Shown: positions 36,180 through 45,864, numbered from the stretch's first letter. The stretch is 64,000 nucleotides of DNA from Actinotalea alkalitolerans (GCF_023369855.1 NZ_JAMBPP010000012.1:62001-126000); one strand, 5' to 3'. The notes: a model not told the origin generated them from the sequence alone. Made by a program: numbers and translations.

Positions 36180-36827
36180 GTGACCAGCCAGACCAGACGA
36201 CCGAACCCCAAGGACGAGCGACGCGAGAAGGTCGCGCAGCTCAAGGCCGAGCAGCAACGGGCCGAGAAGCGCCGCAACCGGATCGTCATCGGCGTCGCAG
36301 CACTGGTGGGCCTTGCCCTGGTGGTTCCTGCCGCGTTCATCATCGTGGGTGAGCAGCGACGGCAGAGCGAGATCGCTGCGGCGGCGTCCGAGCCGATCGA
36401 CGGCGTGCAGCTGTTCGACGACCTGGGCGCGAACCACGTCACCACGCCGGTCGACTACCAGCCGACGCCACCCGTCGGCGGTGACCACCACCCGACCTGG
36501 CAGAACTGCGGCTTCTACACCGAGCCCGTGGTGGACGAGCACGCCGTCCACTCGCTCGAGCACGGTGCCGTGTGGCTGACCTATGCACCCGACCTCCCCG
36601 AGGCCGACGTCGCGACGCTCCGGGCGCTCACCCAGCGGCACCCCTACCTGCTCGTCAGCCCCTACGACGGCGTGACCGGCCCGCTCGTGGCCAGCGCCTG
36701 GGGGGTCCAGCTCGAGCTCGACGGTGTCGACGACGAACGGCTCGAGCCGTTCCTGCGGGCGTACCTGCAGGGGCCCCAGACCCCTGAGCCGGGCGCTGCC
36801 TGCACCGGCGGTGTCGGCGGGGCCTGA
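36180..36827 (+). CDS. DUF3105 membrane-anchored protein
   Basis: The 215-residue protein has a basic coiled N-terminus (KDERREKVAQLKAEQQRAEK), one membrane span (IVIGVAALVGLALVVPAAFII) and an external DUF3105 domain with the conserved histidines GGDHHPTWQNCGFY and HAVHSLEHGAVWLTY. The His/Cys pattern suggests metal binding; function is unknown. GTG 36180 follows CGAGGAGTCC. DUF3105 genes are commonly followed by DUF305, as here, two bases on. Confidence 0.87.
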   Translation: MTSQTRRPNPKDERREKVAQLKAEQQRAEKRRNRIVIGVAALVGLALVVPAAFIIVGEQRRQSEIAAAASEPIDGVQLFDDLGANHVTTPVDYQPTPPVGGDHHPTWQNCGFYTEPVVDEHAVHSLEHGAVWLTYAPDLPEADVATLRALTQRHPYLLVSPYDGVTGPLVASAWGVQLELDGVDDERLEPFLRAYLQGPQTPEPGAACTGGVGGA

Positions 36828-36829
36828 CC

Positions 36830-37543
36830 GTGCAGCACGAGCTCCCGCTCACCCCACGCGAGACGGCCAGAGCTGACCAGGACGGCGCCCCGAGCAGCTC
36901 CGCGGACCGGGCTCGCTCGACGGTGGTGACGGCGGTGGTCGCGGTCGTCGCGCTCGCCGCGGGTCTCGCTCTCGGTCTGCTGGGCGCGGGCGCACTCCTG
37001 CGAGCCCCCGTCCCGGGTGACAGCTCGGTCGACGCCGGGTTCGCGCGCGACATGCAGGCGCACCACGCCCAGGCCGTGGAGATGTCGGTGCTCGTGCGTG
37101 ACCGGACCGACGACGAGGAGGTCCGCGTCCTGGCGCTGGACATCCTGCTGACCCAGCAGCAGCAGCAGGGGCAGATGTTCGGCTGGCTCGCCACCTGGGG
37201 ACTGCCGCAGGCCTCGACCGATCCGGTGATGGCGTGGATGGCCGACCATCACGACGGACCGCTGGACGAGGGCCTGGGGCTGGCGGCGATGCCGGGGTAC
37301 GCGAGTGCCGAGCAGCTCGAACGGCTCACCTCCGCGCAGGGGCAGGAGGCGGAGCGCCTGTACCTCGCCTTGATGATCCCGCACCACCAGGGCGGCGTCG
37401 ACATGGCCGACGTCGCGGCCGAGCAGGCCGAGCAACCGGCGGTGCGCGCGCTCGCCGCTGCGATGGTCGCGGCTCAGCGGTCCGAGATCGCCGTGCTCCG
37501 CCAGATGCTCGACGAGCGGGGCGGGGCCCCCGACGACCTGTGA
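36830..37543 (+). CDS. DUF305 membrane-anchored His-rich protein
   Basis: The 237-residue protein has an N-terminal membrane anchor (VVTAVVAVVALAAGLALGLL) and an external ferritin-like four-helix DUF305 domain. Both signature motifs are present: FARDMQAHHAQAVEMS and ALMIPHHQGGVDMA. The Met/His-rich helices are thought to bind copper or other metals. It is coupled to the DUF3105 gene (stop and start two bases apart), so both likely act in the same envelope metal process. Confidence 0.9.
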   Translation: MQHELPLTPRETARADQDGAPSSSADRARSTVVTAVVAVVALAAGLALGLLGAGALLRAPVPGDSSVDAGFARDMQAHHAQAVEMSVLVRDRTDDEEVRVLALDILLTQQQQQGQMFGWLATWGLPQASTDPVMAWMADHHDGPLDEGLGLAAMPGYASAEQLERLTSAQGQEAERLYLALMIPHHQGGVDMADVAAEQAEQPAVRALAAAMVAAQRSEIAVLRQMLDERGGAPDDL

Positions 37544-37558
37544 CGGCGACCCTGCCCG

Positions 37559-37588
37559 CGCGGGGGCCCCGATCCCGGGTCCCCCGCG
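37559..37588. terminator. Bidirectional hairpin between convergent genes
   Basis: Twelve-base arms CGCGGGGGCCCC and GGGTCCCCCGCG pair with one mismatch around a 6-base loop. The hairpin fills the 49-base gap between the DUF305 gene and the convergent helicase gene, consistent with termination in both directions. Confidence 0.65.
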
Positions 37589-37592
37589 GGGG

Positions 37593-39446
37593 TCAGACGG
37601 TGTGGCGCGGTGCCCGGCGGGGTGCCGTGTGGCGGTTCGCCTCGGGGCGCTTGCTCTCGGGCCGACCACCGTCGTGCGAGCGGTGCGCGCCGGAGTGCAC
37701 CGTGCTGCGCGTCGTCGTGCGCCCGCCGCGAGGACCGTCGTCGAGGCGGATGCGCAAGGGCTGACCGGCCACACGGGCCGCGCCGATCCGGCTGAAGGCC
37801 TCGGGGCTCATCTCGGCCGAGATGTCCACCAGGCTGAAGTTCGCGAAGATGTCGATCTTCCCGAGGTCCTTGCCGGTCAGACCACCCTCACCGGTGATCG
37901 CCCCCACGATCGCCTCGGGTCGTGCGCCGTGGGTGTGGCCCACGGCCAACCGGTAGCGGGTGCCGGTCGTCGGGCGGCGGGTGGTGCTGCGGGCGCGGTC
38001 CTCGCTGGTGAAGGAGACCCGACCCTCGTCGCTGCGCGCAGACCCCCGGGCGGCCTGGCTCGGTGCGGACTCGATCTCGTCGACCTGGGAGGCAGGCCCG
38101 AGGTCGCCGACCGAGAGTGCGGCCAGGACGGCGGCGAGATCGATCGGGTCCATCCCGGTCTGCTCGAGGTGGGCCACGATCGCCTCGCGGTACATCGAGA
38201 GGCGACCGGCCTCGAGCCTCTCTCCGGCGCGTCCGAGCAGCCCGGTGACCTTGTGCGCGGAGACCGCGGCGGGGGAGGGGACGCTGATCTCCTCGATCTT
38301 CTGTCGGATGGTGCGCTCGATCGCCCGGAGCCGACCCTGCTCGTTGGGAGTGACGAACGTCATCGCCACCCCGGTGCGCCCTGCACGGCCGGTGCGTCCG
38401 ATGCGGTGCACGTAGCCCTCGGGCTCGGTGGGCACGTCGTAGTTCACGACCAGGCCGACCCGCTCGACGTCGAGCCCGCGGGCCGCGACGTCGGTCGCGA
38501 CGAGCACGTCGAGGGCACCGCCACGCAGACGCTCGACGATCTTCTCGCGGTCCTTCTGGGCCACGTCACCCGAGATGGTCGCAGCGGACACGCCGCGCTC
38601 GACGAGGGCGAGCCCGACCTCCTCCGCGGCACCACGGGTGCGGCAGAACACGATCGCAGCCTCGGCGTCGGAGGTCGCCAGCACGCGGGTGAGGGCACCG
38701 ATCTTGTGGCGGAAGGGCACGACCGCGTAGGTCTGGCGGACGTTCGTCACGGTCGACGACTGGCGCGAGACCGCGATCTGCACCGGGTTGTTGAGGTGCT
38801 GCTGGGCGACCCGGACGATGGGTGCCGGCATGGTCGCCGAGAAGAGCGCGACCTGTCGCTTCGTCGGTGCCATCGAGAAGACCTTGTCGACGTCCTCGGC
38901 GAAGCCCATCCGCAGCATCTCGTCGGCCTCGTCCAGGACCAGGAACCGCACCGCGTCGAGCCGCATGGTGCGGCGGTCGAGGTGGTCGATCACTCGGCCG
39001 GGGGTGCCCACGACGATCTGGGCACCCCTGGCGAGCGCCCGCTGCTGCGGGAGGAACGGCGAACCTCCGTACACCGCGACGATGCCCAGCCCGGGGACGT
39101 GCTTGGCGAAGGTCTCGAGCGCCTCGGCGACCTGCATCGCGAGCTCACGGGTCGGGGTGAGGACGAGTGCCTGCACGTGACCCTGGGTCGGGTCGACAGC
39201 GGCGAGCAACGGCAGGCCGAAGGCGGCGGTCTTGCCGGTGCCGGTCTGCGCGACACCCGTGATGTCGCGTCCGGCGAGCAGGGCGGGGATGGCCTCGGAC
39301 TGGATCGGCGTGGGCCGGGTGAAGCCCAGGTCGAGCACGGCGCGCAGGATCGGCTCGGGCAGGCCGAGGTCGACCAGGTCGAGCTCGGGGGCGGTCACGG
39401 CACCGGAGGAGGGCATGGTCGAGCGGGCAGAGTCGTCAGCAGGCAT
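37593..39446 (-). CDS. DEAD-box RNA helicase, CsdA/DeaD-like
   Basis: The 617-residue protein has the full helicase set: Q-motif region (GFTRPTPIQSEAIP), AQTGTGKT, PTRELAMQV, GTPGRVID, DEADEML, SATMP, and HRIGRTGRAGRTG. A DbpA-type RNA-binding domain lies at ~480-565 (YRLAVGHTHGARPEAIVGAI, then GKIDIFANFSLVDIS), followed by a basic disordered tail. It unwinds structured RNA in ribosome assembly or cold adaptation. ATG 39446. The 234-base upstream region has no gene; a long 5' leader would fit a cold-shock helicase but no motif proves it. Confidence 0.93.
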   Translation of the reverse strand: MPADDSARSTMPSSGAVTAPELDLVDLGLPEPILRAVLDLGFTRPTPIQSEAIPALLAGRDITGVAQTGTGKTAAFGLPLLAAVDPTQGHVQALVLTPTRELAMQVAEALETFAKHVPGLGIVAVYGGSPFLPQQRALARGAQIVVGTPGRVIDHLDRRTMRLDAVRFLVLDEADEMLRMGFAEDVDKVFSMAPTKRQVALFSATMPAPIVRVAQQHLNNPVQIAVSRQSSTVTNVRQTYAVVPFRHKIGALTRVLATSDAEAAIVFCRTRGAAEEVGLALVERGVSAATISGDVAQKDREKIVERLRGGALDVLVATDVAARGLDVERVGLVVNYDVPTEPEGYVHRIGRTGRAGRTGVAMTFVTPNEQGRLRAIERTIRQKIEEISVPSPAAVSAHKVTGLLGRAGERLEAGRLSMYREAIVAHLEQTGMDPIDLAAVLAALSVGDLGPASQVDEIESAPSQAARGSARSDEGRVSFTSEDRARSTTRRPTTGTRYRLAVGHTHGARPEAIVGAITGEGGLTGKDLGKIDIFANFSLVDISAEMSPEAFSRIGAARVAGQPLRIRLDDGPRGGRTTTRSTVHSGAHRSHDGGRPESKRPEANRHTAPRRAPRHTV

Positions 39447-39680
39447 GAGTGTGTCCAGTTCGATCGTCGGAGCGGGAGCGTGGGAGGCGCACCGGGTGGT
39501 GGCCTGTCAGTCGCAGTCCCGAACATCGAGATCGGCCGGTGCATGGCACCGGCTGGCACAAGGCAGCAAGGGGGAGGCGCGACGTACTCCAGAGTCGAGT
39601 GAGAGCCTAGCGCCTCGCGACGCCGGCGGCCAGGACCGGACCCGTGAGCCCAGTCACAGCAGCACGCCGACCAGCCGCGG

Positions 39681-41252
39681 TCACCACGCCGCGGGGGAGT
39701 AGTCCTTGAGGAAGACCCCGTAGAGATCCTCGCCGCTCTCTCCACGCACGATCGGGTCGTAGACCCGCGCCGCCCCGTCGACCAGGTCCAGCGGCGCGTG
39801 GAAGCCCTCCTCGGCGAGCCGGACCTTGGTGGGGTGGGGTCGCTCGTCGGTGATCCACCCGGTGTCGACACTGGTCATCAGGATGCCGTCGTCGAAGAGC
39901 TCGGTGGCACTGGTCCGGGTGAGCATGTTGACCGCGGCCTTGGCCATGTTGGTGTGCGGGTGCCCGGGCCCCTTGTAGCCCCGCGAGAACACGCCCTCCA
40001 TCGCCGAGACGTTCACCACGTAGGTGCGTCGCGCGGACGAGGCGGCAAGCGCTGGCCGCAGGCGGCTGACCAGGATGAACGGTGCGGTCATGTTGCACAG
40101 CTGGACCTCGAGCATCTCGAGGGCGTCGACCTGGTCCACGGTGGCCACCCAGCTGTTCGACGCGTGCAGGTCGGGGAGCAGCCCTCCGGCGTCGATAGCG
40201 TCGCCCCGTGCCAGCCGTGCGAGGGAGGAGGAGCCTGCCCGCAGCGCTTCGCCGGTGAGATGGTCCGCGTGGGCCACGGCCAGTGCTCGTGCGGTGCCCG
40301 GAGCGGCGTCGTCGTCGTGATGACGGGGGGCGTCGGTGCCCACGGCGCTGACCAGGGCCGCCGGGTGCGCGTCGCTCGCGTGCTCGAAGGTGATGAGGTG
40401 GGGGAGCGGACCGTGGGGAAGCGGTGCCTGCTCGGCCTCGACCAGCGGGGCGTACGACCCGGTCGAGCGACGAACCGTCTGCGCGGCGTTGTTGATCAGG
40501 ATGTCGAGCGGTCCGGCGGCGGCGACCTCGTCGGCGAGGGCGACCACCTGGGCGGGGTCCCGCAGGTCCAGCCCCACCACGGTCAGCCGGTGCAGCCAGT
40601 CGGCGGAGTCCTCCATCGCGGTGAACCTGCGCACCGCGTCGCGGGGGAAGCGGGTCGTGATGGTCGTGTGCGCGCCGTCACGCAGCAGGCGCAGCGCGAT
40701 GTACATCCCGATCTTGGCGCGGCCGCCGGTCAGCAGGGCGCGCCGCCCGGTGAGGTCGGTGCGCGCCGCCCGACGGTCATGGTTCAGGCTCGCGCAGGCG
40801 GGGCAGAGCTGGTGGTAGAAGGCATCGACCTGGGTGTAGAGCTCCTTGCACACGTAGCAGGCGCGCGCCCGCTGGAGGCTTCCCGCACTGGCTCCCCGAG
40901 CGTTGGACACCAGCGGCAGCCCGGCTGTCTCGTCGTCGATCCGCCGCGGTGAGCCGGTGGCCGTCGCCGCGACCACGGCGGCGTCGGCCGCGCTGATCGC
41001 GGCACGGCGGTCGAGCCGTCGCTGCTTCTTGACCGCCTTGAACAGCCGGCCGGTCGCACGCCGCAGCGCCAGTGCGTCCGGGTGGTCGGGGTCGAGCTGC
41101 TCGGCCCCTCGCAGCACCGCCAGACAGCGGGCGAGCTCCTCGGGGTCGATGCGCTCTGCGGCGGTCGTCTCGTCGGTCCCGTCCGGGGACGCCGGGCCGG
41201 CCACAGGGCTCGGGGCGTGGAGCGGGTTCGGGTCGTCGTGGTCTGCGTCCAT
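39681..41252 (-). CDS. SDR-family oxidoreductase with N-terminal zinc ribbon
   Basis: The 523-residue protein has an unusual layout. Residues 1-125 are helical and charged. A zinc ribbon follows (Cys132-x2-Cys135-x14-Cys150-x2-Cys153). The Rossmann domain has TGGRAKIG at 175-182 and NNAAQ at 254-258. A ~100-residue insert (270-370) precedes the catalytic part with Ser416 (NVSAMEG). The usual Tyr of YxxxK is Thr434 in TNMAK438, so classic reduction chemistry may be lost or altered. It is divergent from the DUF6421 gene across 148 bases, and the two may act together. The substrate is unknown. Confidence 0.8.
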   Translation of the reverse strand: MDADHDDPNPLHAPSPVAGPASPDGTDETTAAERIDPEELARCLAVLRGAEQLDPDHPDALALRRATGRLFKAVKKQRRLDRRAAISAADAAVVAATATGSPRRIDDETAGLPLVSNARGASAGSLQRARACYVCKELYTQVDAFYHQLCPACASLNHDRRAARTDLTGRRALLTGGRAKIGMYIALRLLRDGAHTTITTRFPRDAVRRFTAMEDSADWLHRLTVVGLDLRDPAQVVALADEVAAAGPLDILINNAAQTVRRSTGSYAPLVEAEQAPLPHGPLPHLITFEHASDAHPAALVSAVGTDAPRHHDDDAAPGTARALAVAHADHLTGEALRAGSSSLARLARGDAIDAGGLLPDLHASNSWVATVDQVDALEMLEVQLCNMTAPFILVSRLRPALAASSARRTYVVNVSAMEGVFSRGYKGPGHPHTNMAKAAVNMLTRTSATELFDDGILMTSVDTGWITDERPHPTKVRLAEEGFHAPLDLVDGAARVYDPIVRGESGEDLYGVFLKDYSPAAW

Positions 41253-41400
41253 GTCCTCTTCGTCTCAGCAACTGCTCGACGGGGTTCCGGCCCCACGAGC
41301 GCCGCGAGAACTGTACGCACACGGGTCGTTGACCCGTGCAGAGCGCCGACCGTACCGTGCAGTAGCTCACAGGTCCTCGAGACGGAAGTTGGTGGCAGGG

Positions 41401-43290
41401 ATGGCACGGTTCCCGCTGGTTCGCTGGGCCGGAGCGGTGTCACCCGCGGTCGAACGACCCGACGTCGTGGTGGTGCGATCGACCGACGTCCTGGACGAGG
41501 CCGACCGCGCAGACCTCCTGTCCGGGGCGGGGCTCGTGGTGTGCGGGGGTGAGCGGTGGGACCTGTCGGTCCGCGACCTGCTCGCGACCCTGGGCGTCCT
41601 GGTGGACGTCCGTCAGGCCGAGCGCGCGGTGGTCCGGGCCGACACCGCGGGCATGGCGGTCGCGACCGGGCAGGACGTGCTGTCCCGCGTGACCGACTCC
41701 ACGGTCACCGAGCTCGAGGGGACCGTTCACGCCCACCTGACGCTCGAGGCACCGGCCGGGGCCCTGCTGCGCACCGGTGCGGGGTCGGTGGTGGCGGCCG
41801 CGGTGGACCGCGACGGCCGTCGCGCCGTGGTGATCGCTGTCGACCTGGACGAGGCGCGGGCCGCCCACCTGGTCCGCAACGCCGCGACCTGGGCAGCCGG
41901 GCCGGCCACAGGGGACCTCTCGTCCGTCCCACCGGCCGACGGGCAGGAGCCTGCCGAGCACCTGACCCTGTCGACCGCCTGGCTCGAGCTCAAGGCCTGC
42001 GTGGAGGAGCTGCAGCCCCTGCAGGCCAAGGACGGATCCGTCCCGGACCCGGCCGACCACGAGCACGCTCGAGGGTTGGTGACCAGGGTGGTCGCAGCGG
42101 TCGAGCAGCTCGCGCCGGCCTTCCCGCACGACGCCGCGTACCTCGCGGCCCTGGGAGAGGACCTGCGCCGCTGGAGCGTCGAGCTCGGGGTGCCGGACTT
42201 CCTGGACTCCCTGGTCGCCTTCCAGCCTCAGGCGCAGCGCGTCGACGGTCGTCGGCACCTGGTGCTCTTCCCGATGTACACCCAGAACGGCAGCCCGGAC
42301 CGACACCTCGAGGCGGTGCTGATCGAGGTCATCTGGCCGGACTTCGTCGCCGCGCTCGAGGCGGGGGACTACTCGAACAAGCTCTTCGTCCCCATCCGGT
42401 TCCTCGACTTCACCTCTGGCTACGACACCAACTCGGCAGTGCTCTTCCCCGAGACGGTCGCGATGCGTGAGATCCCCACGTTCACCTGGGGAGCGATCTT
42501 CGCCGACCGCGAGGCCGCCCGGTTCCGCGCGGTGGTGCGGGCCGCCGCGGCCACCACGGGGCTGGCGCTGCCACCCGACGCCGCACGCCTCCTCGACGAC
42601 CAGCAGCTCGCCGAGGAGACCTTCGTCATGTGGGACCTCATCCACGACCGCACCCACATGCGCGGGGACCTGCCGTTCGACCCGTTCATGATCAAGCAAC
42701 GGATGCCGTACTTCCTGTACGCCCTCGAGGAGCTCCGCTGCGACCTGACGGCGTTCCGCGAGGCCGTCGCCCTCGAGGAGAGCGTCCCGCACGCCCGACT
42801 CGTGCAGTACGCCGTGATCTTCGACCGCATCTTCCGGTTCGCGATCACGGGGTCCCGGGTCCGCAACTACGACGGCCTGGGCGGGCAGCTCCTGTTCGCC
42901 TGGCTCCACCAGCACGGGGTGCTGCACTGGACCGACAGCCGACTGAGCATCGACTGGGCAGGCGTGCCCGAGGTCGTGCTGGCCCTGGGGCGCGAGATCG
43001 AGGACCTGTACTGGCGCTCGATCGACCGACCCAAGATCGCGCACTGGCTCGCCGCCTACCGTCTGGTCAGTGCGACGGTCACCCCGCACCCGGCCTCGGT
43101 GTGGGCCAAGGGGCCCGACGCGCTCCCGCTCGAGGGTCCGCTCAAGGGGCTCACCGACGCCGTGATGCCCGACGAGTTCCCGTTGTCGATGTTCTACGAG
43201 GCGCTCAGCCGTCGCATCGGCGAGGTCGTCACGTCCACCGCCGGGATCACCGGGACCTCGCCGCTGGCCTCTGCACCCGTCGGCGGGTGA
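41401..43290 (+). CDS. DUF6421 family protein
   Basis: The 629-residue protein begins MARFPLVRWAGAV and matches a conserved actinobacterial family of unknown function. The N-terminal 200 residues are strand-rich. The central and C-terminal parts hold conserved polar motifs, including HLVLFPMYTQNGSPDR, FVMWDLIHDRTHMRGDLPFDPFM and YALEELRCDLTAF. The H-D-R-T-H-M-R-G followed by E-E-L-R-C-D could be a metal site, but no enzyme class is established. No signal peptide. ATG 41401 sits behind GGCAGGG. Confidence 0.78.
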   Translation: MARFPLVRWAGAVSPAVERPDVVVVRSTDVLDEADRADLLSGAGLVVCGGERWDLSVRDLLATLGVLVDVRQAERAVVRADTAGMAVATGQDVLSRVTDSTVTELEGTVHAHLTLEAPAGALLRTGAGSVVAAAVDRDGRRAVVIAVDLDEARAAHLVRNAATWAAGPATGDLSSVPPADGQEPAEHLTLSTAWLELKACVEELQPLQAKDGSVPDPADHEHARGLVTRVVAAVEQLAPAFPHDAAYLAALGEDLRRWSVELGVPDFLDSLVAFQPQAQRVDGRRHLVLFPMYTQNGSPDRHLEAVLIEVIWPDFVAALEAGDYSNKLFVPIRFLDFTSGYDTNSAVLFPETVAMREIPTFTWGAIFADREAARFRAVVRAAAATTGLALPPDAARLLDDQQLAEETFVMWDLIHDRTHMRGDLPFDPFMIKQRMPYFLYALEELRCDLTAFREAVALEESVPHARLVQYAVIFDRIFRFAITGSRVRNYDGLGGQLLFAWLHQHGVLHWTDSRLSIDWAGVPEVVLALGREIEDLYWRSIDRPKIAHWLAAYRLVSATVTPHPASVWAKGPDALPLEGPLKGLTDAVMPDEFPLSMFYEALSRRIGEVVTSTAGITGTSPLASAPVGG

Positions 43291-43304
43291 GAGGATCGGT
43301 CCTC

Positions 43305-44357
43305 GTGACCAGACTCCACGACGTGACGGTCCGCGGGTTCGCCTCGGACAACTACGCCGGTGTCCATCCCGCGGTGATCGCGGCGATCAGCGACGCCAAC
43401 GACGGCCACCAGGTGGCCTACGGCGAGGACGTGTACACCGCGCGCCTGCACGAGGTGATGGCCGGGCACTTCGGCCGCGAGGTCGAGGTCTTCCCCGTCT
43501 TCAACGGCACCGGTGCGAACGTCCTCTCGCTGCAGTCGATGCTTCCCCGCTGGGGTGCGGTGATCTGCACCGAGACCGCCCACGTCCACACCGACGAGAA
43601 CGCCGCGCCCGAGCGGGTCGCCGGCATCAAGCTCCTCACGGTCCCGACCCCCGACGGCAAGCTCACCCCCGAGCTGGTCGACCGGCAGGCCTGGGGCTGG
43701 GGTGACGAGCACCGTGCCCAGCCGGCGGTCGTCACGATCACCCAGAGCACCGAGCTCGGCACCTGCTACACCCCCGCGGAGATCGCGGCGTTGTGCGAGC
43801 ACGCCCACGGCCACGGCATGACGGTGCACCTCGACGGGGCGCGGATCGCCAACGCCGCAGCGTCGCTCGGCGTGCCGCTCCGGGCCTTCACCACCGATGC
43901 CGGGGTGGACGTCGTCAGCTTCGGCGGGACCAAGAACGGCTTGCTCGGGGCCGAGGCCGTGGTGGTCCTGGACCCTTCGGCGTCGACCGGCCTGACCTAC
44001 CTGCGCAAGATGAACATGCAGCTGGCCTCGAAGATGAGGTTCATCTCCGCGCAGCTCGTCGCCCTGCTCGAGGGTGACCTGTGGTTGCGCTCGGCGCAGC
44101 ACGCGAACGCGATGGCCGGCAGGCTGCGCGACGGTGTCCAGGACCTGCCCGGGGTCCGGATCGTGCGTCCCGTCCAGGCGAACGCGGTCTTCGCGGTCCT
44201 GCCCGACGGTGTCGCCGACCGCCTGCGCACCCGGTTCCGGTTCTACGACTGGGACGCGGCGACGGGCGAGGTGCGGTGGATGTGCGCCTTCGACACCACC
44301 GAGCAGGACGTGGACCGCTTCGTGGACGCGCTCCGCGCGGAGCTCGCGCTGGTCTGA
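43305..44357 (+). CDS. Threonine aldolase family protein (PLP)
   Basis: The ~350-residue fold-type I PLP enzyme cleaves L-threonine or related beta-hydroxy amino acids to glycine and an aldehyde. Landmarks are FASDNYAGVHPAV, AYGEDVYTARL, FNGTGANVLSLQ, TVHLDGARIANAA (PLP-stacking and Asp) and the Schiff-base Lys in SFGGTKNGLLGAE. GTG 43305 is used; GTG 43287 would overlap the DUF6421 stop as GTGA and add six residues. It is likely co-transcribed with DUF6421. Confidence 0.92.
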   Translation: MTRLHDVTVRGFASDNYAGVHPAVIAAISDANDGHQVAYGEDVYTARLHEVMAGHFGREVEVFPVFNGTGANVLSLQSMLPRWGAVICTETAHVHTDENAAPERVAGIKLLTVPTPDGKLTPELVDRQAWGWGDEHRAQPAVVTITQSTELGTCYTPAEIAALCEHAHGHGMTVHLDGARIANAAASLGVPLRAFTTDAGVDVVSFGGTKNGLLGAEAVVVLDPSASTGLTYLRKMNMQLASKMRFISAQLVALLEGDLWLRSAQHANAMAGRLRDGVQDLPGVRIVRPVQANAVFAVLPDGVADRLRTRFRFYDWDAATGEVRWMCAFDTTEQDVDRFVDALRAELALV

Positions 44358-44395
44358 CCGATCGGGTCCGGGGCTGAGCCACCGGGCCGCAGGCC

Positions 44396-45460
44396 TCAGA
44401 GCAGGCCGCGGACCTCCATCGCGCGGGCCAGGCCCACGCCGTCGGGTGCGCCGACCTGGACCGGTGATCCCGTGGACGTCTCGGTGTCACGGGACGGGGT
44501 GGTCGTCCCGTGCGCGAGCACCTGCTCGGCGGGCGACAGCTCGCGCAGGGCGATCACCCGCACCCGCCCCGGGTGCCTGCGGGCGACCTCGGCGTAGATC
44601 TCGGGGTCGTGCTGCCCGTCGTCGCCGACGAGCACCCAGGTCAGCTGGGGAAGCTCACGCATGAGCCTGTCGAGCTGCTCGTGCTTGTGCTCCTGCCCGC
44701 TGCGGAACCACCCGGTGTTGGTGGGGCCCCAGTCGGTGAGCAGCAGCGGGCCTGCGGGGAAGCCGTGGCTGGTCAGGAACCGGCGCAGCGCAGGGGCGAC
44801 GTTCCAGGCCCCGGTCGAGAGGTAGAGGACGGGCGCGCCGGGGTGCGCCGCGTGCCACCTGCGGTACAGGTCCGACATGCCCGGCACGACGCGGCGTGCG
44901 CTCTCGTGCAGCACGAGCGCGTTCCACGCCGCGATGAGCGGGCGGGGCAGCGCGGTCACCATGACGGTGTCGTCGATGTCGCTCACCAGTGCCACGTCGG
45001 GCTCCTCGCCGATCACCAGCACGTCCGCCGGGACGGGTCGGTCACCGACCTGCAGCGTCACGGTGTGCCAGCCCGGTGGGAGGTCCGACTCGACCACGGC
45101 GTCGACGTAGCCACCACGGTCGGCCAGGAGCACGTGCGTCCGGTCGCCGACCTGGACCTCGACCCTCGCCCGCGGGATCTGTGCGGTGAAGAAGCTCCGC
45201 CAGCCCCGGACGGCCCGCTGCTGCGAGGCACGATCCTGCTCGGCCGCCTCCGAGGCGCGGGTGCCGGGGGCGGCCAGCAGGGCGCGACCCATGACCCGGA
45301 CCCAGCCGGTGCTGCCGTAGCCGGTGTAGGTCACCACGCGAGGGACCCAGCCACGGCGGCGCAGCCAGCGTGCCACCAGGACGTAGGCGCGATCCTCGAG
45401 GCGGGCTGCCCGGTGCGGTCTGCTGCTCGACGTGCCGGAACGGGCGGGGTGGCTGTGCAC
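44396..45460 (-). CDS. App1-family phosphatase (DUF2183)
   Basis: The 354-residue protein resembles phosphatidate phosphatase APP1 C-terminal domains. The HAD-type site D-x-D-x-T is visible as VSDIDDTVMVTALPRP, with YLSTGAWNV and LLLTDWGPTN, then KHEQLDRLM and VLVGDDGQHDPEIY. An N-terminal strand-rich region (~85-160) precedes it. In yeast APP1 dephosphorylates phosphatidic acid; bacterial substrates are unproven. The GTG start at 45460 lacks a clear ribosome site. Confidence 0.87.
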   Translation of the reverse strand: MHSHPARSGTSSSRPHRAARLEDRAYVLVARWLRRRGWVPRVVTYTGYGSTGWVRVMGRALLAAPGTRASEAAEQDRASQQRAVRGWRSFFTAQIPRARVEVQVGDRTHVLLADRGGYVDAVVESDLPPGWHTVTLQVGDRPVPADVLVIGEEPDVALVSDIDDTVMVTALPRPLIAAWNALVLHESARRVVPGMSDLYRRWHAAHPGAPVLYLSTGAWNVAPALRRFLTSHGFPAGPLLLTDWGPTNTGWFRSGQEHKHEQLDRLMRELPQLTWVLVGDDGQHDPEIYAEVARRHPGRVRVIALRELSPAEQVLAHGTTTPSRDTETSTGSPVQVGAPDGVGLARAMEVRGLL

Positions 45461-45522
45461 GCCGGTCAGTCTCGCACCGCGGCGGCGGGTGCGCGCCCTG
45501 GTGAGCGGCCGACCCGCCCTGC

Positions 45523-45864
45523 TCAGTCGGGCCGGGAGGTCTTCGCGACGGTCAGCAGGATGACCGAGTCCTCGACGGCGTGCAGGGCGTGCGGCGTCTG
45601 CGGGGCGATGAGCAGGTCGCCGGGTGAGCCGTCCCAGGTGGTCGGACCACAGGTCAGACGGACCCGACCGGTCAGGACGTGCACCGTCGCCTCACCGGGG
45701 TTGTTGAACTCGTCGGTGCTGCGGCCGGCACACATGGCGATCACGGTCTGCCGCAGCACCTTCTCGTGACCCCCGTGCACCGTCTTGGCGCTCCGCCCGC
45801 TGGTGGCGCGCCGGGCCGCCTCGAGCTGCTGACGTGCTTGCGCGATCAAGGACGACTTCTCCAT
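45523..45864 (-). CDS. Small cupin-domain protein
   Basis: The 113-residue protein has a short helix and a single cupin barrel (MCAGRSTDEFNNPGEATVHVLTGRVRL, GDLLIAPQTPHALHAVEDS). The usual first-motif histidines are reduced; H in PQTPHALHA and E in NNPGEA remain. No enzyme role can be given. ATG 45864 follows AAGGAGCCCACGCC. It is divergent from the flavin oxidoreductase gene across 109 bases. Confidence 0.85.
   Translation of the reverse strand: MEKSSLIAQARQQLEAARRATSGRSAKTVHGGHEKVLRQTVIAMCAGRSTDEFNNPGEATVHVLTGRVRLTCGPTTWDGSPGDLLIAPQTPHALHAVEDSVILLTVAKTSRPD

Noticed and set aside
37602-39602. 666-codon plus-strand open frame
   Set aside because: Mirror of the DEAD-box helicase gene, low-complexity Gly/Arg/Asp sequence.
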